Below are positions 8,575 to 18,428 of a stretch of 56,515 nt of DNA, one piece after another. The notes below the pieces were generated by a model that ran no database searches, was not told the origin of the DNA, and worked only from the letters and a program-made list of their open reading frames with translations. The DNA comes from Helicobacteraceae bacterium (GTDB lineage Bacteria; Campylobacterota; Campylobacteria; Campylobacterales; Sulfurimonadaceae): positions 1 through 56,515 of the forward strand of contig JAMOSG010000009.1 of the NCBI GenBank assembly GCA_027063225.1, in the 5' to 3' direction. A program made the translations under genes and the position numbers. Numbering within the stretch: position 1 is the first letter of the stretch; every line of letters begins with the position of its first letter.

Positions 8575-8626
8575 AAAACTTCCAAATAAAAATTTTAGCA
8601 AACAAACAAAAAAAGCTTACGATTTC

Positions 8627-8652
8627 AAAGAGCAAAACTTGTCTCTTTTTTT
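8627..8652 (+). terminator. Probable terminator of the tRNA array
   Basis: AAAGAG (8627-8632) and CTCTTT (8643-8648) form a 6-bp stem with a 10-nt loop, followed by T residues to 8652. The stem is weak, but it is the only U-tailed hairpin after the last tRNA in the plus direction. Confidence 0.5.
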
Positions 8653-8661
8653 ATTTAAGAG

Positions 8662-8684
8662 AAGTAAACCAAAAAGGTTTACTT
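8662..8684 (-). terminator. Hairpin after the GSP-synthase-like gene
   Basis: A perfect 9-bp inverted repeat, AAGTAAACC (8662-8670) and GGTTTACTT (8676-8684), with a 5-nt loop, lies directly after the stop at 8687. It has no clear T tail, so it may terminate or stabilise the 3' end of the operon that ends here. It also faces the tRNA transcript. Confidence 0.55.
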
Positions 8685-8686
8685 AT

Positions 8687-9868
8687 TTACTCCACTATTA
8701 AGTGTCCTACAAATTTACTCATATTATCCATAACTTCTCCACCTTTTCTAAAGCTCAGTCCACACGCTTCATAGGCGAAGAAAACACCCGCTTGGTATTT
8801 GTTCCCTTTTACATCTTTTGGGAGCTCTACATACTCTTGGTAGATTTTTTTATGGTTATCGTATGGTCCTGTTGTATGCTCTACTACAGTTCCATTAGCC
8901 TCTACAATTTTTACATTTGCACCTTCACGTCCAAACATTGTTTTTTCAACATACTTTTTACCCTCAAGAGGTTTATCTGATGTTTGAAGTAAATATGGTG
9001 ATTCTGGGAAAAGATCACAAAGAACTTTTAACATCCCTTTAGATTGAAAAAGAAGTGTATATGCGGGGTTAAGTAAAATTGCCTCTTGATTATCCATAAT
9101 TTTTGTTAAAAGTGTTGCAAGTTCTGGTTCATCTGTAGCGATATCTTCCCAAGGATAGAGCTTAAACCAATACTCATATTTATTTCCCTCTTTATCATAA
9201 ACACCATTCTCATCAAACTCTACATCTTCAATATACTCAAATGCTGTATTAAACCCTGCATCTGTTGCCATCTGTTGTAAAAGTCTAACTGTAGTTTCCT
9301 CTTCTGAGTTTTCACTTACACTTGAAAAAAGAATTTTCCAGCCATCATAAAGCTCTTCAAATTGTTCAGGATCATCAAACAATGTCACAAGACGTTTAAA
9401 GTTCTCTGTAATTGCTTCATACACGTTATTAAACTGCTGTTCATCATCAAACTCATTATGTTTCAAAAGAGCCCATTGAAGCAGTGCAGTTTCAAAAAGT
9501 GCTGTTGGAGTGTCTGCATTAAACTCTAAGAGTTTAATTGGTTTACCATCTATTCCACCCGCTAAATCAAATCTTCCATAAATGTGCCAATGCACATCAT
9601 TTTCCCAACTCTTTTTAATAGCATCTACTAAATTAAAAGGGATTCCAAGTTCAAAGAAAAGATCATTTTCAATAATAAACTCTGCAGCTTCAACATACAT
9701 ATCGTAAATCTCATTTACTGCTTCATAGTACGCTTCAGCTTCCTCTGGCAACACCTCTACAAGTTGGTTTGCGACATACTTTGTACCATCACTATCTGTA
9801 TGCCAATCAAATCCAAGCTCCTCTAATGTTGCATCATCAATTGGTTCTAGTGTTTCAAAAGTTACCAT
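8687..9868 (-). CDS. Glutathionylspermidine synthase family protein (YgiC/YjfC-like)
   Basis: This 393-residue protein matches the ATP-grasp C-terminal half of glutathionylspermidine synthase, as in YgiC and YjfC, with no amidase domain. Visible segments include LLEFNADTPTALFET (about 105-125), which resembles the ligase substrate loop, ILLNPAYTLLFQSKGML, and a C-terminal VEKTMFGREGANVKI that fits an ATP-binding loop. True substrates of the family are unclear, since such bacteria need not make glutathionylspermidine. The stop-to-start distance to the UPF0323 lipoprotein gene is 2 nt, a pairing also seen in Campylobacter and comparable to YgiB-YgiC in E. coli. Confidence 0.85.
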   Translation of the reverse strand: MVTFETLEPIDDATLEELGFDWHTDSDGTKYVANQLVEVLPEEAEAYYEAVNEIYDMYVEAAEFIIENDLFFELGIPFNLVDAIKKSWENDVHWHIYGRFDLAGGIDGKPIKLLEFNADTPTALFETALLQWALLKHNEFDDEQQFNNVYEAITENFKRLVTLFDDPEQFEELYDGWKILFSSVSENSEEETTVRLLQQMATDAGFNTAFEYIEDVEFDENGVYDKEGNKYEYWFKLYPWEDIATDEPELATLLTKIMDNQEAILLNPAYTLLFQSKGMLKVLCDLFPESPYLLQTSDKPLEGKKYVEKTMFGREGANVKIVEANGTVVEHTTGPYDNHKKIYQEYVELPKDVKGNKYQAGVFFAYEACGLSFRKGGEVMDNMSKFVGHLIVE

Positions 9869-9870
9869 CT

Positions 9871-10446
9871 CTATCCTCCAAAACTACTACGACTTGAGCT
9901 TGTTTTTTTGCTTGATGATCCAAAAAAGCTTTTACGTTTAGTTGAAGATTTTGTAGTTGCTCTTTTAGCAGCTGAACGACTATATGCACTTCTATTTGCT
10001 GAAGCTGCATTTCTTGAAAATGCTTTATTATTCATAAGAGCATTTGCAATCATATTACCCATTAAAGCTCCAGCTGCTGCAGCTAAAATTGTTCCAGCAA
10101 GCCCCATACCTTCACTACCAGCACCCTCTTGTACAGTTTCACTTGTACCGTTTTCAACTTTTTTGTACTCCTGTTCTGCAAGTGCTTTCATCTCCGCTTC
10201 ATTCATAAAACGCTCACGCACATTTCCATTTGCATCACGCTCACGAATAATTGCACGAGTTGGACCCTCTGTTGGCATCTCCTCAACAACTACATATTTA
10301 CCATTTGGTTGTTGTTCAATAACTAAAAACTTATTTTGTGCTTGTTGTTGATCTTGTGGTGCTTCACATCCACTTAAAATACTCATCATTGCAATACCAG
10401 CACTTCCAAGTGCTACACCAGCTGAAATTGAAGATATATGTCTCAT
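9871..10446 (-). CDS. UPF0323 family lipoprotein
   Basis: A 191-residue exported lipoprotein. The N-terminal signal (about 1-26) ends in a lipobox-like LSGC with the Cys near residue 27. A charged domain and a glycine/alanine-rich hydrophobic stretch follow (about 113-140). The tail is rich in Ser, Arg, Lys and Thr and ends SSFGG. This matches UPF0323; relatives in Campylobacter and Helicobacter have been linked to motility, but the mechanism is unknown. It overlaps the upstream membrane-protein gene by 4 nt and lies 2 nt before the GSP-synthase-like gene, suggesting a shared function. Confidence 0.82.
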   Translation of the reverse strand: MRHISSISAGVALGSAGIAMMSILSGCEAPQDQQQAQNKFLVIEQQPNGKYVVVEEMPTEGPTRAIIRERDANGNVRERFMNEAEMKALAEQEYKKVENGTSETVQEGAGSEGMGLAGTILAAAAGALMGNMIANALMNNKAFSRNAASANRSAYSRSAAKRATTKSSTKRKSFFGSSSKKTSSSRSSFGG

Positions 10447-10886
10447 TTAATTAACTCCTTTGTTTCTAAAATTATCTGTTTTTTTAAATCGTAATCATAA
10501 AAAATTATTCGCCCTCTATTTTTATAGCGAATATCACCTCGAAATGTAAACTTTTTATTTTTCAATACAACATCTTTTTTCATAAATAAAAACTCCCCAA
10601 CTTTAAACCCTATAGGTTGTAGCATTAAAGAAGATACACCTATAAAAAGTAAAACCATAAAAGGCAGACGTATCAAGTTTATACGAACATAAACAGTTAC
10701 AAACCCTAACAACAGTATCATACCTAAAAAAATAGGGAGGTTTTGATGATCAAAAAAGAAAATATTATAATACTCATCTATCTCAAAAAAATCTATATAG
10801 TTTTTCTTTAAACCTAAAAAGAAAAAAAAATCGAGTAAAAACGTAAAAAAAGCTCCACTTAAAAGTGCTTGAAAAAATGTACTCAT
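10443..10886 (-). CDS. Membrane protein of unknown function
   Basis: A 147-residue protein with an N-terminal hydrophobic helix (about 8-25), two helices between about 50 and 95, and a C-terminal soluble part rich in Lys, Arg and aromatic residues. I do not recognise the family. It overlaps both neighbours by 4 nt (the TsaC-like gene upstream and the UPF0323 gene downstream), so it is translated as part of the carB operon. A role in the same envelope process as the next two genes is only an inference from that coupling. Confidence 0.7.
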   Translation of the reverse strand: MSTFFQALLSGAFFTFLLDFFFFLGLKKNYIDFFEIDEYYNIFFFDHQNLPIFLGMILLLGFVTVYVRINLIRLPFMVLLFIGVSSLMLQPIGFKVGEFLFMKKDVVLKNKKFTFRGDIRYKNRGRIIFYDYDLKKQIILETKELIK

Positions 10887-11314
10887 CTTAAACGTACCCT
10901 CTTTTTAGCATTAATTTTATAAAGTTTTGAAGATGGAGCTTCATAAAGCCCTTTTTCATTCTCTACAATAACATCTGCAACCTCTTGAGTAAACTCTCTA
11001 CTAAAACTCTCCCCTGCTTTATTTGCTGAAGTTGAATAGTGCCATGAAAGTTCACGTAAAAAAGAGGAATGAAGTGGGAGTTTTGCTACTCTAAAAGCTT
11101 TATTTTTTACAACAAATGTTGTTTTTTTACTTCGACGAACAAATTTTTTCTGAGATTTTGGAATACGAAGAGTATCCTCTTTAAAAGTGGAAAAAGAATC
11201 AAAAACCTTTAAAAAAGGTTTTTGAGTATCGCGAGACTTTGCTCTATAAAGCTCCATCTCATCTTGCGATAATAAACCAACGGTAGTGTCAGTTTGAGTA
11301 AGAACTATTGCCAT
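10883..11314 (-). CDS. Short Sua5/YciO/YrdC-like (TsaC-type) protein
   Basis: TsaC enzymes make threonylcarbamoyl-AMP for the tRNA t6A modification. This protein retains the TsaC signatures TDTTVGLL near residue 10, K-S-R in the RAKSRDTQKPF segment (about 24-34) and SAN in YSTSANKAG (about 93-101). At 143 residues it is shorter than the usual 180-200, with material missing between these motifs. It is probably a divergent TsaC as found in related bacteria, though a YrdC-like paralogue without that activity is possible. Its start overlaps the carB stop by 1 nt. Confidence 0.7.
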   Translation of the reverse strand: MAIVLTQTDTTVGLLSQDEMELYRAKSRDTQKPFLKVFDSFSTFKEDTLRIPKSQKKFVRRSKKTTFVVKNKAFRVAKLPLHSSFLRELSWHYSTSANKAGESFSREFTQEVADVIVENEKGLYEAPSSKLYKINAKKRVRLR

Positions 11315-14300
11315 TAGTCAAGTAAAAAATCTTGAATTGAACGAGCATCAGACCAAGAGTCATCTTTTTTAATCTCTGCAAGAGCTAAAATTAATGCACG
11401 TGCAGCACTTAATGTTGTAAAGTATGGAATTGAACGTTTAAGTACCTCTTGACGAATTACAACTGCATCTTTTTTGCTTGTGTTATTGTCTGAAGTATTA
11501 ATTGCCATTGCAATCTCATCATTTTTCATACTATCTTCAATATTTGGACGACCTTCAGAGATTTTAAGTACTCTTTGGCATGGAATTCCAGCTTCTTCAA
11601 GTACTTTTTGAGTCCCTTTTGTTGCAACAAGTTTAAAGCCATGCTCAACTAAACCTTTTGCAATCTCTGGAGCGTGTACTTTGTCGCTATCTACAAATGA
11701 TAAGAAACAAGTTCCACCTTGAGGGATTTTATTTCCTGCACTCAATTGAGATTTTGCAAAACTCACACCAAAGTTAGAACTAATTCCCATAACTTCACCA
11801 GTTGATTTCATCTCTGGTGAAAGAACTAAATCTGCACCATAAAGTTTATGGAATGGAAATACTGCTTCTTTAACACTTACATGCCCACGAAGTTTAGGAC
11901 GAAGAAGGTCATTTGCCTCCTCTACAATATTGTATTTGTCATAATACTCTAGTGAACTTCTAAGGCTCTCTCCAACCATTACACGAGTTGCTACTTTTGC
12001 AAGAGGCATACCAGTTGCTTTTGAAACAAATGGAACAGTTCTTGAAGCACGTGGATTTACTTCGATTAAGTAAATTTCACCCTCATAAATTGCATACTGC
12101 ACATTCATAAGCCCTCTTACACCAAGACCAAGTGCAATAGTTTTTGTTTGTTGCTCCACTTTTTCAATAAGCTCTTGTGTAAGATTTACTGGTGGTAATG
12201 AACAAGCACTATCTCCAGAGTGGATACCCGCTTCTTCAATATGTTGCATAACAGAACCAATATATACATCTTTCCCATCAGAGATAGCATCTACATCAAG
12301 TTCAATTGCTTGATCTAAAAATTTGTCAATTAATACTGGAGCATCATTTGAAACTGAAACTGCTAAATCCATATATTGACGTAATTCATCTTCAGAGTAA
12401 ACTATACGCATACCACGTCCACCAAGAACATAAGATGGACGAACAAGTACAGGATAACCTAACTCTTTTGCAATTACATAAGACTCCTCTTTTGTACGTG
12501 CAAGACCATTTTGTGGTTGTTTTAAGTTGTATTGGTTTACAAAATCGCTAAAACGCTCTCTATCTTCTGCAAGATCAATTACATCTGATGTTGTACCAAT
12601 AATTTTTGCACCAATTTTATTTAAAGAAGATGCAAGTTTCAGTGGTGTTTGTCCACCAAAGTGTAAAATAATTCCATCTGGATCTTCATTTTCTATAACT
12701 TCACGAACATGTTCAAAGTCAATTGGCTCAAAGTAAAGTACATCTGAAGTATCATAGTCAGTTGAAACAGTTTCTGGGTTACAGTTGTGCATAATTGTCT
12801 CAATTCCCATCTCATTTAATGCAAATGCTGCATGCACACAACAATAATCAAACTCAATACCTTGTCCAATTCTGTTTGGTCCACCACCTAAGATAAGCAC
12901 TTTTTTCTTGTCACTTACACGGTTCGTTACATTTGGAAGTTCTGTAATGTTTGTTGTAGAGTAAAGGTATGGAGTAAGTGCTTTAAACTCAGCTGCACAA
13001 GTATCTACTTCGTTAAATTCGAGTGAAATACCAAGTTTTTTTCTTGCTTCATAAACAACATCTTCACTTACACTTTGTCCACAGTTTTTCTCAATAAGCT
13101 CAGAGATACGTTTATCAGAAAAACCATCAACTTTAAGTTTTCTCATCGCTTCTTTATCAAAAAGCACTTTCTCATCTACACTTTTTTCACTTGCTATAAT
13201 CTCTTCGATTTGGTATAAGAACCAAGGATCAATCGCACAAGTATCAAACATCTCTTCAACACTCATACCACGACGGAAACCTTCAGCAACATAAAGGATT
13301 CTATCTGCATTTGGACGACGAATTTCATGTTGTACAAACTCATCATCTGCATCAATATCGTTAAACCCGCTAAGGCCAGTTTCAAGTGAGCAAAGTGCTT
13401 TTTGAACAGACTCTTTAAAAGTACGCCCAATTGCCATAACCTCACCAACAGATTTCATAGAAGTACTTAGTGTACTTTCAGCTTCTGGGAATTTTTCAAA
13501 TGTAAAACGTGGAATTTTTGTCACAACATAATCAATTACCGGCTCAAATGATGCAGGAGTTCCTGTAATATCATTTGTAATTTCATCTAACGTATAACCA
13601 ACAGCTAAAAGTGTTGCAACTTTTGCAATAGGATACCCCGTAGCTTTTGATGCAAGTGCAGATGAACGTGAAACACGTGGATTCATCTCAATAACAATCA
13701 TACGCCCTGTTTTTGGATTGATAGAAAACTGAACATTACTTCCACCAGTATCTACACCAATTTCACGTAAAATATCAAAAGAGGCATTACGCATTCTTTG
13801 GTACTCTTTATCTGTAAGTGTTAAAGATGGTGCAACTGTAATAGAATCTCCCGTATGAACACCCATTGGGTCAAAGTTCTCAATTGAACATACAATAATA
13901 CAGTTATCCTCTTTATCACGGATAACTTCCATCTCATACTCTTTCCAACCAAGTAAAGATTCTTCAATTAAAATTTCAGTTACTGGAGATTCATCAAGTC
14001 CACGTTTTGCAAGTTTTTTGAATTCGTCCATATTATATGCAACACCACTACCACCACCAGCAAGTGTAAATGAAGCACGAATAATAATAGGAAAACCAAT
14101 TTTGTTTGCCGCTTCTAGTGCTTCATCCATATTGTGTGCATACATAGAAAAAGGTAGATCCATACCAAGTTTAATCATAGCATCTTTAAATGCTTGACGA
14201 TCTTCACCTTTTTTAATTGCTTCAGGTCTTGCACCTAAAAATTCAACCCCTTCTAGCATACCTTTTTCATACATACTCATTGCAACATTGAGTGCTGTTT

Positions 14301-14577
14301 GACCACCCATTGTTGGGAGAATTGCATCTACATTCTCTTTTTGGATAATCTTTTGGATTACATCCTCTTTAATAGGCTCAATATATGTTCTATCTGCAAA
14401 CTCAGGGTCAGTCATAATTGTAGCAGGGTTTGAGTTGATAAGAACTACTCTATAACCCTCCTCTTTGAGCGTTTTTACTGCTTGTGTTCCTGAGTAATCA
14501 AACTCACATGCTTGCCCAATTATAATAGGACCAGAACCTATAAGTAAAATTGTTTTAATGTCGGTGCGTTTTGGCAT
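11314..14577 (-). CDS. carB: Carbamoyl-phosphate synthase large subunit
   Basis: The 1087-residue large subunit of carbamoyl-phosphate synthase, feeding arginine and pyrimidine synthesis. Two homologous synthetase halves are visible: the first begins with [20 protein letters not shown], the second with [20 protein letters not shown] near residue 563, each followed by an ATP-grasp domain. The C-terminal MGS-like allosteric domain starts near residue 940. Length is normal and the frame intact. The SD sequence AGAGG lies 6 nt before the ATG, inside one arm of an inverted repeat described separately. The small subunit carA is not in the window. Confidence 0.97.
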   Translation of the reverse strand: MPKRTDIKTILLIGSGPIIIGQACEFDYSGTQAVKTLKEEGYRVVLINSNPATIMTDPEFADRTYIEPIKEDVIQKIIQKENVDAILPTMGGQTALNVAMSMYEKGMLEGVEFLGARPEAIKKGEDRQAFKDAMIKLGMDLPFSMYAHNMDEALEAANKIGFPIIIRASFTLAGGGSGVAYNMDEFKKLAKRGLDESPVTEILIEESLLGWKEYEMEVIRDKEDNCIIVCSIENFDPMGVHTGDSITVAPSLTLTDKEYQRMRNASFDILREIGVDTGGSNVQFSINPKTGRMIVIEMNPRVSRSSALASKATGYPIAKVATLLAVGYTLDEITNDITGTPASFEPVIDYVVTKIPRFTFEKFPEAESTLSTSMKSVGEVMAIGRTFKESVQKALCSLETGLSGFNDIDADDEFVQHEIRRPNADRILYVAEGFRRGMSVEEMFDTCAIDPWFLYQIEEIIASEKSVDEKVLFDKEAMRKLKVDGFSDKRISELIEKNCGQSVSEDVVYEARKKLGISLEFNEVDTCAAEFKALTPYLYSTTNITELPNVTNRVSDKKKVLILGGGPNRIGQGIEFDYCCVHAAFALNEMGIETIMHNCNPETVSTDYDTSDVLYFEPIDFEHVREVIENEDPDGIILHFGGQTPLKLASSLNKIGAKIIGTTSDVIDLAEDRERFSDFVNQYNLKQPQNGLARTKEESYVIAKELGYPVLVRPSYVLGGRGMRIVYSEDELRQYMDLAVSVSNDAPVLIDKFLDQAIELDVDAISDGKDVYIGSVMQHIEEAGIHSGDSACSLPPVNLTQELIEKVEQQTKTIALGLGVRGLMNVQYAIYEGEIYLIEVNPRASRTVPFVSKATGMPLAKVATRVMVGESLRSSLEYYDKYNIVEEANDLLRPKLRGHVSVKEAVFPFHKLYGADLVLSPEMKSTGEVMGISSNFGVSFAKSQLSAGNKIPQGGTCFLSFVDSDKVHAPEIAKGLVEHGFKLVATKGTQKVLEEAGIPCQRVLKISEGRPNIEDSMKNDEIAMAINTSDNNTSKKDAVVIRQEVLKRSIPYFTTLSAARALILALAEIKKDDSWSDARSIQDFLLD

Positions 14578-14583
14578 TTGTTA

Positions 14584-14625
14584 CCTCTTTGTATAGATAA
14601 AAATTTGCTTATTATACTAAAGAGG
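14584..14625 (-). promoter_or_regulatory. Inverted repeat holding the carB ribosome site and a TATAAT
   Basis: On the minus strand, CCTCTTT (14625-14619) then TATA can pair with TATA then AAAGAGG (14590-14584), a stem of about 12 bp with one bulged A and a loop of about 17 nt. The 3' arm is the carB Shine-Dalgarno sequence. A minus-strand TATAAT (14616-14611) lies across the 5' arm and loop, so a transcript starting near 14604 would lack the 5' arm. The structure would then form only in read-through RNA from the mre genes. This role is inferred. Confidence 0.5.
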
Positions 14626-14648
14626 CACTTAATATTTGATGAGATTAA

Positions 14649-15380
14649 TTAAATTTTGAAAGTATAAAGTAAAGAGAGTATGCCAGAATAGATAAAATCC
14701 TCTGTAACTAAAGGGGAATTTTGTACAGAAGATGGTATTTTATCTATACGAATATTACTAAAAATAGAAAGTTTTTTTGTAAGTGGATAACTTATATATG
14801 TTTGTGCACCATAAAGTATTCCACCATTTGGATGAAATTCAAAAAAACCTGAAGTTGCAACTTCATTTTGTTCAATACCATAATAATAGTTTAAAAAGTT
14901 TTTTGATTGGTAAATTGCAAAAACTGCTGGGTAAAAATTCATTTTTGCAACTTTAAACTTCGAACCAATTTCAGCTTGAAGCACATAACGATCCTTACCA
15001 TTTAAAATATCATCTAAATAGAGTAATTCAAAATAAGTATCTTTTTTCTTTGCTGCAAAAGAGATACCACCCTCCCATGAGTTTTTACGCTCCTGCATCC
15101 CAGAAATATCATCATACCCATACGTTCTTGGCATTGCTGTTAAAGATAATCCCCACGAGAAATTCTCCTTTTTTTGCCCTGCAAAATAAACACCTACTCT
15201 ACTCCATCTAATATATGCAATAGAGTTTTCATAAAAAATAACTGGTGAAGGAAGAACTAAATCTTTACTTTGTTTATAGGGTTGTGTTTTTATATAAGCT
15301 CCACCACCAATTGTTAAAGTGATCTCCTCTTTAGCAATTAACCTACTAATAATTAAAAAAAACAATATAAAAAGTTTCAC
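14649..15380 (-). CDS. MipA/OmpV-like outer membrane protein
   Basis: A 243-residue protein with an N-terminal signal sequence (about 1-17, cut near IAKEE) and alternating aromatic and polar strands typical of an outer-membrane beta barrel. The early GGGAY segment, the central FYPAVF, the late SPLVTEDF and the final aromatic strand ending LLYTFKI resemble the MipA/OmpV family, some members of which scaffold murein synthesis. Its start overlaps the mreC stop by 1 nt, placing it in the cell-shape operon just before carB. Family assignment is by pattern only. Confidence 0.6.
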   Translation of the reverse strand: MKLFILFFLIISRLIAKEEITLTIGGGAYIKTQPYKQSKDLVLPSPVIFYENSIAYIRWSRVGVYFAGQKKENFSWGLSLTAMPRTYGYDDISGMQERKNSWEGGISFAAKKKDTYFELLYLDDILNGKDRYVLQAEIGSKFKVAKMNFYPAVFAIYQSKNFLNYYYGIEQNEVATSGFFEFHPNGGILYGAQTYISYPLTKKLSIFSNIRIDKIPSSVQNSPLVTEDFIYSGILSLLYTFKI

Positions 15381-16138
15381 TATCTAACCTTCGTAATAAC
15401 ATGAAAATAATCTAAATTTTGAGATTGAAAATAGGGTTTCACTTTTGCTTTTTGATATCCTTGAGAAAAAGAGATAGAAACAACTTTTCCAACTTTTAAA
15501 CCTTTAAAAAAAAGATTATCTAAACCAGAAGTTACTATTTCATCCCCTTTTTTTATTTTAAACCATGCAGGAATAAATGTTACAACTAAATCTTTACCAT
15601 TATTTCCATGTACAATTCCTGGTGCTTTTTCATCTCCAACTAAAACAGCATAGGAACTTTTTAAATCCCTATTTAAAAGAGCTAAAGCTCTATTTTTTTT
15701 ATTGACTACTATTCCAGCTACCATATTTTTATATGTCAAACCATAAATACGAGAGCTATTAAAATCTGGAAATTCTAACCATAAGCGGTTCATATTTCCA
15801 AATTTTTCATACGATATTGCACGAACAAGTTCAACTTTTGGTGAAACTTTTAAAGAGGAGTGTTCAAGCTCTAAAAGATCCTCAACTTCAGAAGCAAGCT
15901 GTCTCACAACAAGATAATTCTTACGAAATTCTTTGAGTTCTGCTTCTTGTCTTTGGATAGTATTTGCTTGAGAAATATGTCGCTGTACAAAAGAATCAAA
16001 TGATTCCACAACATTGAAGTAGCCTATTTTTATCGTTTCTAAAACAGATATAAAAGGTTGCTGCACCTCTTTTGAGTAGTTAAGTGCAGCTAAAAAAAGT
16101 ATAATAAGAAGAAAAAAGCTAAGAAGCTTTTTATTCAT
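15380..16138 (-). CDS. mreC: Rod shape-determining protein MreC
   Basis: MreC links cytoplasmic MreB to the periplasmic peptidoglycan-elongation machinery. The 252-residue protein has a short cytoplasmic start, one transmembrane helix (about 5-20), a coiled-coil region (about 50-95) and the C-terminal double beta-barrel domain with KKGDEIVTSGLDNLFFKGLKVGKV. It overlaps mreB by 8 nt and the OmpV-like gene by 1 nt. No mreD is visible in this cluster. Confidence 0.9.
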   Translation of the reverse strand: MNKKLLSFFLLIILFLAALNYSKEVQQPFISVLETIKIGYFNVVESFDSFVQRHISQANTIQRQEAELKEFRKNYLVVRQLASEVEDLLELEHSSLKVSPKVELVRAISYEKFGNMNRLWLEFPDFNSSRIYGLTYKNMVAGIVVNKKNRALALLNRDLKSSYAVLVGDEKAPGIVHGNNGKDLVVTFIPAWFKIKKGDEIVTSGLDNLFFKGLKVGKVVSISFSQGYQKAKVKPYFQSQNLDYFHVITKVR

Positions 16139-17168
16139 CTTCTGAAATATCTTGGAGTAAGTCTATCTCTTCAAGAGCTCGACCTGTTCCATGTGCAACA
16201 GCTAAAAGTGGTTCATCTGCTACAAAAACTGGAATTTTTACAATATCTGAAAGGTATTTATCAAGTTGGCGAATAAGAGCACCACCACCTGTTAAGATAA
16301 TACCATGATTCACAATATCGCCCGCTAAATCTGGTCTAAGTTCTTCTAAAACACTTTTAAGAGCCTCTGCAATCTCTACAAGTGGCTCTTTCATAGCTTC
16401 ACGTGCATCTTCACTTGTAAGCTCAATAGAGTTTAAAAGTCCTTCAACTTGGTCACGACCATTAACAATCATTGTAAGCTCTTCCTCTAATGGTGTTGCT
16501 GTACCAATTGCTATTTTAATCTCTTCTGCAACTCTTTCACCAATTAGAAGATTGTACTTCTTACGTACATAGTTTACAATCCCTTGATCTATCTTATCAC
16601 CCGCTGTACGAATAGATTTAGAAGAAACCAAACCACCCAATGAAACAACACCTATCTCAGTTGTTCCACCACCAATATCAACTACTAAGTTTCCTTGTGG
16701 TTCACGAATATTTACACCGGCACCAATTGCTGCTGCCATAGGCTCTTCTATGAGGTACACTTCACGTGCTCCTGCACTCATAGCAGATTCACGAACTGCT
16801 TTACGCTCAACTTGCGTTAAACCATACGGTACACAAATAATAATACGTGGGGAAATTAAAGAGCTTCTTCCATGTGCTTTTTCGATGAACTTACGAATCA
16901 TCTTCTCAGTCATATCAAAATCGGCAATTACACCATCACGCATAGGACGAATCGCTTTAATATTACCAGGAGTTTTTCCAAGCATATCTTTTGCTTCATG
17001 CCCAACTGCTAAAACTTTTGTTTGTCCATAACGCTCTTGCTTAACTGCAACAACAGAAGGTTCATTGATGATAATCCCTCTACCTTTAGCAATTACAATT
17101 GTATTTGCAGTTCCTAAATCTATGGAGAGGTCACTCGAGAAGAGACCAATTAATTTATTAAATAACAT
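16131..17168 (-). CDS. mreB: Rod shape-determining protein MreB
   Basis: The bacterial actin that guides lateral wall synthesis, 345 residues. Motifs include the phosphate-1 loop DLGTANT (about 17-23), the phosphate-2 loop VVDIGGGTTEIG and the adenosine motif LTGGGALI. The N-terminal amphipathic region FNKLIGLF likely binds the membrane. It lies 12 nt after clpX in the conserved fabZ-lpxA-clpX-mreB-mreC order. Intact and of normal length. Confidence 0.97.
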   Translation of the reverse strand: MLFNKLIGLFSSDLSIDLGTANTIVIAKGRGIIINEPSVVAVKQERYGQTKVLAVGHEAKDMLGKTPGNIKAIRPMRDGVIADFDMTEKMIRKFIEKAHGRSSLISPRIIICVPYGLTQVERKAVRESAMSAGAREVYLIEEPMAAAIGAGVNIREPQGNLVVDIGGGTTEIGVVSLGGLVSSKSIRTAGDKIDQGIVNYVRKKYNLLIGERVAEEIKIAIGTATPLEEELTMIVNGRDQVEGLLNSIELTSEDAREAMKEPLVEIAEALKSVLEELRPDLAGDIVNHGIILTGGGALIRQLDKYLSDIVKIPVFVADEPLLAVAHGTGRALEEIDLLQDISEDE

Positions 17169-17180
17169 CTATAGTGTTCC

Positions 17181-18428
17181 TTAGGCAGTTTTATCAACAG
17201 ATTTTTTCATATAAATAGGTGCTTCCCCATTTTCTATAACATCTTTTGTAACAATAACTTCATATCCACTATACTCTGGAAGTTCATACATAATATCTAT
17301 CATATTTTCTTCTAAAATAGCACGAAGACCACGAGCCCCAGTTTTACGCTCTATCGATTTTTTAGCAATTGCACGTAAAGCTTCCTCTTCAAAATTAAGC
17401 TCTACATTATCGATAGCAAAAAGTTTTTTATACTGCTTAATTAAAGAGTTTTTAGGCTCTGTTAAAATACGAACCATATCATCTTCACTAATCTCTTGAA
17501 GTGATGCAATAACAGGTAAACGTCCTATAAGCTCTGGAATAAGTCCATAATGCACTAAATCATCAGGCTCTACCATATCGTATGTTGGCTCTTGCTCATC
17601 TTTTGTTTTTTTCTCATGACCAAAACCTAAAACATTTTCACCCTGTTTACGTTTTAGTATCTCATTTAAACCATCAAATGCACCACCACAAATAAATAAA
17701 ATATTATTCGTATTAATTGTTGCAAACTCTTGATTTGGATGTTTTCTACCACCTTTTGGTGGGATATTTACATCAGCACCTTCAATAATTTTTAAAAGAG
17801 CTTGTTGTACACCTTCACCTGAAACATCACGTGTAATAGATCTGTTTTCACTCATACGTGCAACTTTGTCTATCTCATCTATAAAAACAATCCCTTTTTG
17901 TGCACGCTCTACATCACCATCTGCTGCTTGAAGAAGTTTTGTTAAAATATTTTCAACATCCTCTCCAACATACCCAGCTTCTGTTAAACTTGTTGCATCT
18001 GTAATAGCAATAGGAAGGTTTAAAACTCTTGCAATTGTTTGAGCCATAAGTGTTTTACCACTCCCTGTTGGTCCAATAAGCAATACATTTGATTTTGCAA
18101 TCTCAGTATCATCATCTTCAATAGTATTTGCTTTAAAAATACGCTTATAGTGGTTATATACAGCAACACTCAAAAGTTTTCTTGCTTTTTCTTGCCCAAT
18201 AATATACTCCCCTAAAAACTTATCTAACTCTTTTGGAGTCATAAGTTTTTCAACCTCTTGCATCAACTCATCTTTATTTTCAGTCTTTTTTGCAAGAGCC
18301 TCATCACCAAACATAATTTTATATGCAGAAACAACACAATTTTTACAAATATAAACGTTGTTTCCTGCTAAAAGTTTATTTTCTGCTGTTTCTGGTGCGT
18401 TACAAAAACTACAATGCTTCTGTATCAT
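17181..18428 (-). CDS. clpX: ATP-dependent Clp protease ATP-binding subunit ClpX
   Basis: ClpX unfolds substrates for the ClpP peptidase. The N-terminal zinc-binding domain uses two CxxC pairs (CSFC and CKNC, residues about 6-31). Walker A is GPTGSGKT, Walker B is GIVFIDEID, and the ClpP-docking loop appears as LGFG within the [11 protein letters not shown] segment. Sensor and arginine-finger regions are present to residue 415. It overlaps lpxA by 4 nt. No clpP is nearby. Confidence 0.97.
   Translation of the reverse strand: MIQKHCSFCNAPETAENKLLAGNNVYICKNCVVSAYKIMFGDEALAKKTENKDELMQEVEKLMTPKELDKFLGEYIIGQEKARKLLSVAVYNHYKRIFKANTIEDDDTEIAKSNVLLIGPTGSGKTLMAQTIARVLNLPIAITDATSLTEAGYVGEDVENILTKLLQAADGDVERAQKGIVFIDEIDKVARMSENRSITRDVSGEGVQQALLKIIEGADVNIPPKGGRKHPNQEFATINTNNILFICGGAFDGLNEILKRKQGENVLGFGHEKKTKDEQEPTYDMVEPDDLVHYGLIPELIGRLPVIASLQEISEDDMVRILTEPKNSLIKQYKKLFAIDNVELNFEEEALRAIAKKSIERKTGARGLRAILEENMIDIMYELPEYSGYEVIVTKDVIENGEAPIYMKKSVDKTA

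Noticed and set aside
8100..8774. Two plus-strand open frames across the tRNA array, with matching peptide LAQLVEHVTFNDVADGSNPS
   Set aside because: They are translations of the duplicated tRNA-Lys genes; the tRNA cloverleaves and promoter explain the sequence.
9908..10351. 147-residue plus-strand frame opposite the UPF0323 lipoprotein gene
   Set aside because: It is an Ala/Ser/Leu-rich shadow of a low-complexity coding region; the minus-strand frame has a signal peptide and neighbours in register.
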